From assembly GCA_043228905.1 (NCBI GenBank), contig JBHGNT010000015.1, positions 15,004,001-15,068,000 of the forward strand: a stretch of 64,000 bases of DNA, read 5' to 3'. The notes beneath the pieces were generated by a model. That model saw nothing but the letters and a program-made list of their open reading frames with translations. It did not search any database and had not been told where the DNA came from. Below, one piece after another: positions 56,310-64,000 of this stretch. Numbering within the stretch: the stretch's first letter is position 1; every line of letters starts with the position of its first letter. This DNA comes from Azolla caroliniana (Eukaryota > Polypodiophyta). The translations under genes and the position numbers were made by a program.

Positions 56310-57278
56310 ATGCATATTCATTCAACGAGAATAGTGATGACTAGGACAATGACGAGAAGGACACCCATAAAGAAGACATTGATGAAAGAGAAAGTGAAGA
56401 CACCAGTGAAGGAAGGAAAAAGGACACCTCTCAAAGAAAGCAAGAAGACACCCACAAGAGAAAGGGTGATGAATTCATCAACACAGAGAAAGAAGATGTA
56501 CCACTCCATCATTCAAGACACACCTCTCAGATGGAGTTATTTCCTTCGAGCATGACCTGAAGTTTATCCTGAGCTGAGAGAGTGGTTGATAAAAACCTGG
56601 GGGTCAGCACATCCCGATACAAGGCGAGGATTCCACATAAGTGGATTGAAGAGGGAATATGTCAACTTATTGAAGACGAGATATGAACATGTTTATGATA
56701 CAAATCAAATCTGTAACAATGAGGTGAGTATTGTTTTTGCACGTGCATTTGCATGTGAAGTTCAGGGTGGCATCGACGTAGATTGGGAAGATTTTAATCG
56801 GCACCGGTCAGAACATTATAAAGGGTGCTCCAGTACCAACACTGGCTTGAAGCCATCGGGAACCTCTCATGTGGATATTCTGGCTACAACACCTGTCCAC
56901 CAATTTCAATCTACAAAGGTACGGGCCAAAATGACTGAAAAGAATGAACAGATGATGGCCAGTTGCATAGCATCTATGAGCTCAAGAATACAAGCACTAC
57001 TTGCTGATTTGGAAGCAATTAAATCAGTTGAGATACAGGCAGAAAAGAAATTCTCTTCATTAAAGACTACATATGAATGGATTGCATCGACAATCCAAAA
57101 TTCAGAAAGTGAGGTGTTGAAAGAGGAGTTGAAGAAAGAGCTAAACAATATGGGCACTCAATTAGGTTCACAGATGAGAGACCTTGATACTTGCAGGAAT
57201 GCACATTCCAAAATAGATAATAAGTTGTCAACTTTAAAGTTGCATTCCGAGAACCTTGCGTGCTTGATGCAGGATTGA
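56310..57278 (+). pseudogene. Host gene, first recognised exon: basic tail region and coiled coil
   Basis: One frame with a single TGA (56553-56555) where the flanking sequence reads FLRA*PEVYPELREW; CGA would restore Arg. Before it is a Lys/Thr-rich low-complexity part (TPVKEGKRTPLKESKKTP). After it come an unrecognised block (TRRGFHISGLKREYVNLLK) and a long heptad-rich stretch (about 56930-57270) likely to form a coiled coil. The splice from this exon to the next is not obvious. Not recognised as a named family. Confidence 0.5.
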
Positions 57279-57456
57279 AAAAAAAAAAGTTTTTGAAACT
57301 GTGTCCATCTGTAATTGAGCACCCAAGTGGTATGGAAAGTACCATTAGTAGTATAGCTATATCACTGTATTGGCTTTAAAAGTTATTTATTTCTACTTCT
57401 ATGGTATAAATATCATATTAGCTAATATATTATAACTTGTGTTTGCAATTTGCCAG

Positions 57457-57641
57457 GTGTATATTTTGTGGCCTCGGATTCAAGCTGGAGGCTATGGATG
57501 TTGTGATTACACCGTTCTTGCACACATATCATGTGTTATGTGCTAAGTATCATTTTGAGAAAGAGAATACATGTATGGACTGTAAAACTACAATTGCGGC
57601 TGAGTGGTACTATGCTTGGGGTTTAAAAGTACACCCGTACG
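57457..57641 (+). CDS. Host gene exon with RING-like zinc finger
   Basis: Bounded by a good acceptor (tttgccag) and donor (gtatgt). Encodes CIFCGLGF, then LHTYHVLCAKYHF, then CMDCK and AAEWYYAWGLK. The order Cys-x2-Cys, His-x2-His, Cys, Cys-x2-Cys resembles a RING or PHD-like cross-brace. The Cys usually expected just before the His pair is Phe here (PFLHTYH), so one zinc ligand may be lost. Role unknown; RING-type domains often act in ubiquitin ligases, but that is only family knowledge. Confidence 0.6.
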
Positions 57642-58935
57642 GTATGTGGCTCTACTATTCTATTGTTTGTATTATATGATGTCAATTTACATTTGGATTA
57701 GAACTAGTGTACGCCACAATTCATACTTCAAATTTAGGAGAACAATGGATTAGTATTAGTGTATCTCTAACAACTAATATGTGGAACCCTAATTATGTGG
57801 GTTAGTATTGGCAGTACTCTTAATATATAATTGGTATGTGTAGTTGAAGGGATATTTTCCAGAATTAGTACTAAAAGGGCACCAGGTACATCAACGTCCA
57901 ATCTATATTACAACTTGCCTAGTACTAGTTTAGTAGACACTATACTTGTAGTACATTGTTGACTGTTAGTATTGTTTGTGTAACTTGGGAATTAGTACTA
58001 GTTATGTAATTTGGGAACAAGGTGTATAGTAAATTGCTGAATATTAGTTTGTGTATTTTGGAAATGAGGTGTGTCAAACACATATCACGTTTAGTACTAA
58101 TACTGTTCAAGATTAATCCTGTTGGTGTAATTAGTACAAGTTATGTAATTAGGTGTGTAGAACACATATCACGTTTAGTATTACTTGTGTGCAAAATAAC
58201 ACGTTAGTACTAAAATCCAATCTACATTTGTTGGATTAGATGTTAGTCCAATCTATATTACAACGCGCCTAGTACTAGTGTTAGTACACACTATACTTGT
58301 ACATTGTTGACGATTAGTACTTAGCGAGTAGTACATTGTTCATGATTAGTACTAGTTTTGTAAATTGGGAACTAAGTGAGTAGTACATTGCTCATGATTA
58401 GTACTAGTTTTGTAATTTGGGAATTAAGTGAGTAGTACATTGTTCAGGATTAGTACTCCTTGTGTAATTTGGGAACTAAGTGAGTAGTGCATTGTGCATG
58501 ATTAGTACTACTTGTGTAAATTGGGAACTAAGTGAGCAGTACATTGTTCATTATTAGTACTACTTCTGTTCCTTATTAGTACTAGTTCAGTAATTTAGGA
58601 ACTAAGTGAATAGTATATTGTTCAGGATTAGTACATTGTTCATGATTAGTACTATTTGTGTAATTTGGCAACTAAGTGAGTGGTACATTGTTCATGATTA
58701 GTACTCCTTGTGTAATTTGACTAAGTTAGTAGTACATTGTTCATGATTAGTACTACTTGTGTAAATTGGGAACTAAGTGAGTAGTACATTGTTCACGATT
58801 AGTACTAGTTGTGTAATATGGGAACTAGGTGTAGCTTAATGAATTAGTAATGCAGCTCTTGTGACCTACATTGTATATTTTATATCACGGTACTAACCTT
58901 GAAGGTTTTTTGGTTTCTTGCAATGAATGTTGTAG
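57642..58935 (+). other. Intron with minisatellite
   Basis: About 1.3 kb between the RING-like exon and the next. From about 58280 to 58830 it consists of roughly ten copies of a 50-60 bp unit ('agtacattgttcatgattagtactacttgtgtaatttgggaactaagtg'). More diverged related sequence extends back to about 57770. Confidence 0.7.
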
Positions 58936-59154
58936 TGTCAAGCAACTCCACGCCAGGGAAGGTAATGGAACAACCGGCCCTTGTGCCTAAACCCTCGGTA
59001 TCTGCTGAACATTCCAAGGTTTAGGGACCATCATTACCAATAACCTATGAGTTTTATGATGAAGATGAATGTATGAGAAGGGCCATTGGAGCAGTGGAAC
59101 ATATGCTTCTACAAACAAATTCCCCAAGCTCCAGTCAACATCAAAACAATCCAG
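58936..59154 (+). pseudogene. Host gene exon with in-frame TAG
   Basis: Acceptor tgtag before 58936 and donor gtaaca after 59154. Frame: VSSNSTPGKVMEQ ... KV*GPSLPITYEFYDEDE. The TAG near 59022 fits a former CAG. Enters and leaves in phase 1. Confidence 0.6.
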
Positions 59155-59222
59155 GTAACACAAATTTTGCCAACATAGCTTAATTCTCATTTGAGAAAGT
59201 GTTGAATGCCTAATTTCTTTAG

Positions 59223-59300
59223 AAATAGAGCCAACTAAGAAGAGGAATGTTGCAAGAATATTGTATGGAAAGGGCAAGAAAGGCAAAGTTGAATGCAATG
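59223..59300 (+). CDS. Host gene small exon (Lys/Arg-rich)
   Basis: Acceptor tttctttag, donor gtgagt. Encodes IEPTKKRNVARILYGKGKK, which could be a nuclear localisation signal. Phase 1 at both ends. Confidence 0.65.
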
Positions 59301-59379
59301 GTGAGTCATATATGTTCTCACATGTCCGGAGAGTTGTCAACCTAATGCATTGTCTAATACCATGTACTTGTGTTACTAG

Positions 59380-59457
59380 TTGATGACGAAATGATCTTTG
59401 GTGAGGGAGATACGAGTCCAAAACCTAATCGTGAAGACGAATTTATCACACTCCTAG
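59380..59457 (+). CDS. Host gene small exon (acidic)
   Basis: Acceptor gttactag, donor gtacac (weaker). Encodes VDDEMIFGEGDTSPKPN and a short tail. Phase 1 at both ends. Confidence 0.6.
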
Positions 59458-59541
59458 GTACACGTTAAAAGCCGGTTTTTGAAAACAATGATTTAGATCA
59501 TAACAACCCTATGATAGTGTTGCTTTTGGTGCATTCAATAG

Positions 59542-59646
59542 ATCATAACAACCCTGTTGAGCACTTAGATGTTGTGGAGAAGATGACCGAGCCTACCACT
59601 GGCAATGGAGTATCTACGGTTGTACAGTATGACGATGTAACAATAG
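59542..59646 (+). CDS. Host gene small exon
   Basis: Acceptor attcaatag, donor gtaaaa. Encodes DHNNPVEHLDVVEKMTEPTT and onward to VQYDDVTI. Phase 1 at both ends. A near-copy of its start ('gatcataacaaccct') lies in the preceding intron at about 59497. Confidence 0.6.
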
Positions 59647-59749
59647 GTAAAAAAGTGGCTCTTAACCCTACGTTCATTGTTGTTGGTATGTTTGCAAACT
59701 TTTGAGTATGTGAGTTGATACTAATATTCTTTGGAATGCCATTATTTAG

Positions 59750-60311
59750 GTTTACAAGAGCAGTCTGATTCCCAATTGCAATCAAGTGAATCGGGAACTA
59801 TATGGAGCACAAGTGCAGAGTCAGATTATGGGATTAACCTATGCATGGAGGCAGACTTTGGAAACACATCTTCCACACATGAGGACTGTGAGAAAAACGA
59901 AGCATTCATATTTGAAGAGCAGCTGGCATGTACAAACAATAATTTGTCTAAAGAAGCCCATGAGGAGTGTGGAAAGAATATGGCAAGTACTGAAGAGAAG
60001 ACTGATTGTACTGAGAATGTATCTATAGTGTCTAAAGAATCCCATGAGGATTGTGGAAAGAACATCGCTAGTACTGAAGAGGAGCATGATTGTACTGAGA
60101 ATGTGCTAGTAGTGTCTAAAGAATCCCATGAGGATTGTGGAAAGAACATCGCTAGTACTGAAGAGGAGCATGATTGTACTGAGAATGTGCTAGTAGTGTC
60201 TAAAGAATCCCATGACGATTGTGGAAAGAACATCGTTACTAAGGAAGGGGAGCCTACTAGCATCACCCATGAGGACCAGGCAATAAAGACCACCCAAGAA
60301 GGGGAGCACGG
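59750..60311 (+). pseudogene. Host gene exon with 28-residue repeats, cut by T3
   Basis: Acceptor attatttag, phase 1. After LQEQSDSQLQSSESGT it carries an acidic tandem repeat. The 84-bp units start at 59947, 60031, 60115 and 60199 (last one partial), with type unit SKESHEDCGKNIASTEEE plus HDCTENVLVV. Units 2 and 3 are identical at DNA level. The frame runs into the LTR of element T3 at 60312, so the normal C-terminus is separated from this exon. Confidence 0.7.
59947..60235 (+). repeat. 84-bp coding tandem repeat
   Basis: Three full units and a partial fourth, in frame (28 codons each). Identity of units 2 and 3 shows recent duplication or homogenisation. Confidence 0.92.
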
Positions 60312-60974
60312 TGTCGCGAAGATGCGCGTGCGAGTGTGCTTCGCTTGAGCGGGACCACCGGGGTCTTGGACCAAGGAGGATGTCCGTCAAGGTATTGAGA
60401 AGAGGACGATGTGAATGTAAGATTGGAGGAAGACCTATTACACTTGAGAAGATTGAAGATTGTACACTTTCAGAAGTAGATAAATAATTACAAGATAGAT
60501 GCGAAGAAGAAGAAATAGAAGCTTATATTATTGATGGTGATGATGATGGTCATATCATATTGAGCCCCCCCTTACACAAGCCGTACTAGGGGTTTTATAG
60601 GTTTGTCCATGCACAAAACCATGGGCTTGGAGCCATGGTTTCTGTGCACACAGTTTTGCTTTGTGACATGCAGGAAACCATGGGCTTAAAACCGTGGTTT
60701 TGTGTACACGGTTTTGTTCGTTTGTTTCCTACGGAATACTGAATATGAGAAAGAAATATAGAACATCTAAAGCACTTAGTAGTAGCTTTAGTGGTAAGGT
60801 AATTGCCTCTTACCTTAGGGGTGCAAGGTTCAAATCCTACTTGCAACCCTCTAAATGCACTCAATGCCATTGTGACCTAGGTTTATTTATTTTCATTTTT
60901 ACAAGTATTCGTGAAATGTGTGTGGATCCTCAATTTTTGAGTTTTTCTCGCACTAGACATGCCACATCACGACA
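60312..60974 (-). repeat. 3' LTR of element T3
   Basis: TGTCGCGAAGATGCGCG ... CACGACA on the plus strand. Includes an antisense-oriented tRNA-like segment at about 60780-60850. Confidence 0.92.
60778..60850 (+). repeat. tRNA-like segment within T3 LTR
   Basis: Reads like a tRNA with an A-box-like 'tagctttagtggtaagg' and a B box 'ggttcaaatcc', antisense to element T3. The same segment is in the other LTR (about 63783-63855). Related segments occur antisense in the T2 and T1 LTRs. Confidence 0.6.
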
Positions 60975-61356
60975 TCCACCCCCACCAAACCGCACATCCT
61001 CCGGTATGTGCCAAGAAGAAAAGAGTGATGTGGAAGGGTCAAAGGTGGTTGGTGTTTGATTTCCTCCTTTCTTGTGCCTCGTCCGCACCGTCTTTTTGTC
61101 GTCTACTTCGAACTGCCGTTGCCATCCGATCCACCATATCATTCGCTTACCTTTTTTATTGCCATGTCTAGTTGTCATGGCTCCCTGTGCTCCTCCCGAA
61201 CATAACGCTTCATGCCTCATGCATGTGCCACCTTCATCTCGGCCATCTCCTTGGTCACTTAACTTTCCTTTATCATCCTTTCTCGTCTCATGCTTGCCTT
61301 TCCTTATGCTCAACAGCCTCGACTAGATGTCGCGGCTCGTTTGCTTCGACCTCTGT
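60975..61356 (-). other. T3 region between Gag-like gene and 3' LTR
   Basis: Non-coding by the main frame, but a minus-strand frame (60930-61313) contains MIWWIGWQRQFEVDDKK, which matches the end of T2. So this may be a second conserved coding piece or a displaced C-terminus. A polypurine tract lies at 60975-60987. Confidence 0.55.
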
Positions 61357-63279
61357 CTAGGCCGGCTCAACTTCTGTCGGGATCGGTCTCGACCAATCAA
61401 CTTCTGGCTTGGTCGGCCTTCGTTCGGATTCGCATTCGGCCGAATCGGACTTAGAATGATCGACTTTCGTCCGGGTTAGTTTCCGTCCGGTTTTCAGTTG
61501 GGTCGGGCCTGGTTGATCAACTCTCGTCCGGGTCGGCTTCCATTCGGGTCGGAATACCAACTGAGTCATCTTCCATCCGGATTGTATTCCGGTTCTTCCT
61601 TTCTTGCCACTCTTTGGCTCTTCATCGAACTCTATTGTAGCTTTGTTTTTTACCTCCTTGTTGGCAACCGTTCCTCTGTATGCGCCGGCTTCGACCCTCA
61701 TCTCCTCGCTGCCACCTTCCATCTCTCCGGTCTGATGTTGGCTCTCGGGCACAACTGCAGAAGTCTTCAGAACCGGTGTGGAGGGATCCCTTCGTCTGTG
61801 GTCATCGTCCTCATTACCACTTTGGTCCTTCGATTTCTTGCCGTCACCTTCCGCCTCTCCGGTCTCACGTTGACACTCGGGCACAATTGCCGAAGTCTCA
61901 TGAAGAAATGTGGGGAGAACCTCGACACCATCGGTCACCGTCTTCTCATCCGTAGCCATCTTTCGCTCAATGTTGTTATTCGCATTGTCTTCAATATTTT
62001 CTTCCCCACCACTTTCCGTCTCTTGGGTCTCATGTTGGCTCTCGGACGCAACTGCCCAAGTCTCTAGATCAAGTGTTGGGAAAGTCTCGACACGGTCATC
62101 CGTCGTGAACTCTTCCTTAGCCATCTGCGACTTGATGTCATTTCTCGTGGCTACCGCCTCAATCATGTCGACCTCGCACTCTTTACATCCCTTGATCACG
62201 CAAGCTTCCCTCATGCTTGCACCTTCATTACTCGATATTTCGGACACAACATGTGTTCTGAAATGCTCGTCCACTCTTAAAGCAGCATTTCCCGCTCTCG
62301 AGTCTTCAGCCCTTCTCTCGACCGTCGTTCCTCCATAAGTCGAGAAGGTGGCTTGTTTCACACCTTCTCCCATGGTACTGTCATACCAAACCTGGGCCTT
62401 CGTATTGGCTGCACCATTAGTCTGCATTTGTCGGGAGGTCTCCTCTTTGTCGATCACCATTTTCCTCGGTTTTGTTTTCAGCTTCTCTTGAACCTCGACT
62501 TGTGCCTTTAAGTTCATTATTGCCTCTCTCATCAAGGCTTCTATGTTGAGTTCTTTCAAAGCTTCCCTCTTCGAGCTTTCTTCCTTCAGTGGGTTTTTAT
62601 TGCCACATCCCATTCTCCTTTGAACATCCCTTGTGGGTCGTGTTGTTGTCGATGAGAGTCTCATCTCCTTCTTATCGTGTTGTCGGCATACCCTTTCTAC
62701 TTTGGCCCAATCCTCAGTGAGGCCATTTTCACCATTGTCATCCTCAAGTTGGATTCCAATGGTCTTCCTTTCATTCCGATCGATTGACTTTACAAACATC
62801 AGAACTTTATTCACCCCCACCAATCTTCGATCCCGGTCCGAGAGTTGAGCGAAGCGATACTCAAACTCAACGAATGCATGCATAGCACTCTGGTGGGTCT
62901 TTCTCGATGACACCCATTCGTGAAACTCATACAGACCTCGTCCCTTTTGCTCTTCGTAACCATATGACTCTCGTAAAGCTTCTTTGAAGGACACCCACGA
63001 ATCGTGAGTTTTTTGAATCTCTTTAATCTCTTCGAAGATTGGTTCGGCCACCACTCGACAAAAGTACTCCAGCCTCATTGCTTCCTCCACTCCTCTTGAA
63101 TCCATTTCGGCATTGTAGGCCTTTAGAAATTTTTGGACTTTGCCTCCATCGAAAAACCCGACTCGCTTGATCATGCTTTCGACGGCTTGTTGGGCCGCAT
63201 GTCGTGTTTTCCCTTCTCTTGAAAACTCCATCATCATCTTTGACATTGCCTTCATTAGATATTCCTCGTCCAGCTTCAT
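61357..63279 (-). CDS. Gag-like protein of element T3
   Basis: An uninterrupted frame of 640 codons from ATG 63279, just inside the leader. The N-terminal region has GFFDGGKVQKFLKAYNAEM (residues 41-59), shared with T2 and with the gag of Ty3 element G. A helical gag-like region follows (FKEALRESYGYEEQ, NGLTEDWAKVERVC). The C-terminal half is acidic and repetitive, with modules like LETWAVASESQHETQETE repeated about three times, ending in Arg/Pro-rich sequence. There is no zinc knuckle and no enzyme domain. It probably makes particles that package T RNA, with enzymes supplied in trans (inference). Confidence 0.8.
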   Translation of the reverse strand: MKLDEEYLMKAMSKMMMEFSREGKTRHAAQQAVESMIKRVGFFDGGKVQKFLKAYNAEMDSRGVEEAMRLEYFCRVVAEPIFEEIKEIQKTHDSWVSFKEALRESYGYEEQKGRGLYEFHEWVSSRKTHQSAMHAFVEFEYRFAQLSDRDRRLVGVNKVLMFVKSIDRNERKTIGIQLEDDNGENGLTEDWAKVERVCRQHDKKEMRLSSTTTRPTRDVQRRMGCGNKNPLKEESSKREALKELNIEALMREAIMNLKAQVEVQEKLKTKPRKMVIDKEETSRQMQTNGAANTKAQVWYDSTMGEGVKQATFSTYGGTTVERRAEDSRAGNAALRVDEHFRTHVVSEISSNEGASMREACVIKGCKECEVDMIEAVATRNDIKSQMAKEEFTTDDRVETFPTLDLETWAVASESQHETQETESGGEENIEDNANNNIERKMATDEKTVTDGVEVLPTFLHETSAIVPECQRETGEAEGDGKKSKDQSGNEDDDHRRRDPSTPVLKTSAVVPESQHQTGEMEGGSEEMRVEAGAYRGTVANKEVKNKATIEFDEEPKSGKKGRTGIQSGWKMTQLVFRPEWKPTRTRVDQPGPTQLKTGRKLTRTKVDHSKSDSAECESERRPTKPEVDWSRPIPTEVEPA

Positions 63280-63316
63280 CCTCCCCTACCGCTCTTCACG
63301 TCGGGTTCACCAAAAA

Positions 63317-63979
63317 TGTCGCGAAGATGCGCGTGTGAGCGTGCTTCGCTTGAGCGGGACCACCGGGGTCTTGGACCAAGGAGGATGTCCGTCAAGGTAT
63401 TGAGAAGAGGACGATGTGAATGTAAGATTGGAGGAAGACCTATTACACTTGAGAAGATTGAAGATTGTACACTTTCAGAAGTAGATAAATAATTACAAGA
63501 TAGATGCGAAGAAGAAGAAATAGAAGCTTATATTATTGATGGTGATGATGATGGTCATATCATATTGAGCCCCTCCTTACACAAGCCGTACTAGGGGTTT
63601 TATAGGTTTGTCCATGCACAAAACCATGGGCTTGGAGCCATGGTTTCTGTGCACACAGTTTTGCTTTGTGACATGCAGGAAACCATGGGCTTAAAACCGT
63701 GGTTTTGTGTACACGGTTTTGTTCGTTTGTTTCCTACAGAATACTGAATATGAGAAAGAAATATAGAACATCTAAAGCACTTAGTAGTAGCTTTAGTGGT
63801 AAGGTAATTGCCTCTTACCTTAGGGGTGCAAGGTTCAAATCCTACTTGCAACCCTCTACATGCACTCAATGCCATTGTGACCTAGGTTTATTTATTTTCA
63901 TTTTTACAAGTATTCGTGAAATGTGTGTGGATCCTCAATTTTTGAGTTTTTCTCGCACTAGACATGCCACATCACGACA
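63317..63979 (-). repeat. 5' LTR of element T3
   Basis: 663 bp, near-identical to 60312-60974. Confidence 0.92.
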
Positions 63980-64000
63980 ACGGTTTACTTAAGAATGAGG
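63980..64000. other. Flank after T3
   Basis: Begins with the duplicated target acgg. It should be the continuation of the disrupted host gene beyond the window. Confidence 0.5.

Larger units (their letters stand above)
60312..63979 (-). mobile_element. Gag-only LTR element T3 (complete)
   Basis: 3.67 kb, LTRs of 663 bp each (60312-60974 and 63317-63979) differing at only a handful of positions. The duplicated target is ACGG (4 bp, 60308-60311 and 63980-63983). On the minus strand: 5' LTR, 'tttttggtgaacccgacg' leader with a TGG-type primer-binding site, one Gag-like gene, a non-coding tail, polypurine tract ggtgggggtgga, 3' LTR. No protease, integrase or RT. This fits the described class of terminal-repeat elements that encode only GAG. 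Recent insertion into the host gene. Confidence 0.9.

Noticed and set aside
59826-60374. Minus-strand open frame of 182 codons over the 28-residue repeats
   Set aside because: It is the mirror of the plus-strand repeat. Splice sites and phases support the plus strand.
60774-60850. Functional tRNA gene in the T3 LTR
   Set aside because: The A and B boxes are recognisable but the acceptor stem does not pair and no cloverleaf closes. It is kept as a tRNA-like segment only.

Overview
This window is plant nuclear DNA made almost entirely of nested retrotransposons, two blocks of tRNA-derived repeats, a transferred piece of mitochondrial DNA and one intron-containing host gene or pseudogene. I found no operons, bacterial genes or CRISPR arrays. 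The transposons are plant Copia and Ty3/Gypsy types primed by initiator Met tRNA, and the tRNA copies are of plant nuclear type. The best clue to the organism is the mitochondrial insert (24620-26745). It carries nad7 exons with about two dozen in-frame stops, nearly all where U-to-C RNA editing would restore Gln or Arg, plus Pro and Ser codons of the kind fixed by C-to-U editing. Editing in both directions is typical of fern and hornwort (and some lycophyte) mitochondria. With the dense nested LTR elements, a fern is my best guess (inference).

Layout. 1-2710: degenerate repeats carrying tRNA-Asn copies and one well-folded tRNA-Thr. 2711-3145: solo LTR. 3471-4490: tandem repeats carrying tRNA-Asp copies. 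4491-5210: 3' end of a non-coding LTR element (family N). 5211-23854: a decayed Ty3 element (G), split by Copia element A (5312-16527, duplicated target GTACA) and by a full N copy (18367-21492). A's own 3' LTR is split by a very young Copia element, C1 (10806-16355, duplicated target AATAC), whose LTRs differ by 2 bp and whose gag-pol frame has a single stop. 23855-24619: solo LTR of family T. 24620-26745: mitochondrial nad7 insert. 26746-29113: Copia fragment D. 29114-42178: two gag-only elements (T1, T2), cut by Copia fragment C2 and by Copia element B (34919-40296, duplicated target CGAAT). 42179-45565: Ty3 gag and a LINE. 45981-47960: AT-rich satellite whose units hold hairpins. 49268-55110: Ty3 element E, truncated in integrase. 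55111-60311: multi-exon gene with a coiled coil, a RING-like zinc finger and a 28-residue tandem repeat. 60312-63979: gag-only element T3, inserted in the last recognised exon of that gene.

How the parts relate. The T elements encode only a Gag-like protein; its N-terminal motif matches the gag of element G, so G-type elements may supply their replication enzymes (inference). Family N encodes nothing recognisable and must also depend on others. C1 is the only element that still looks close to competent. The nesting gives a relative order: G is older than A, and A is older than C1.
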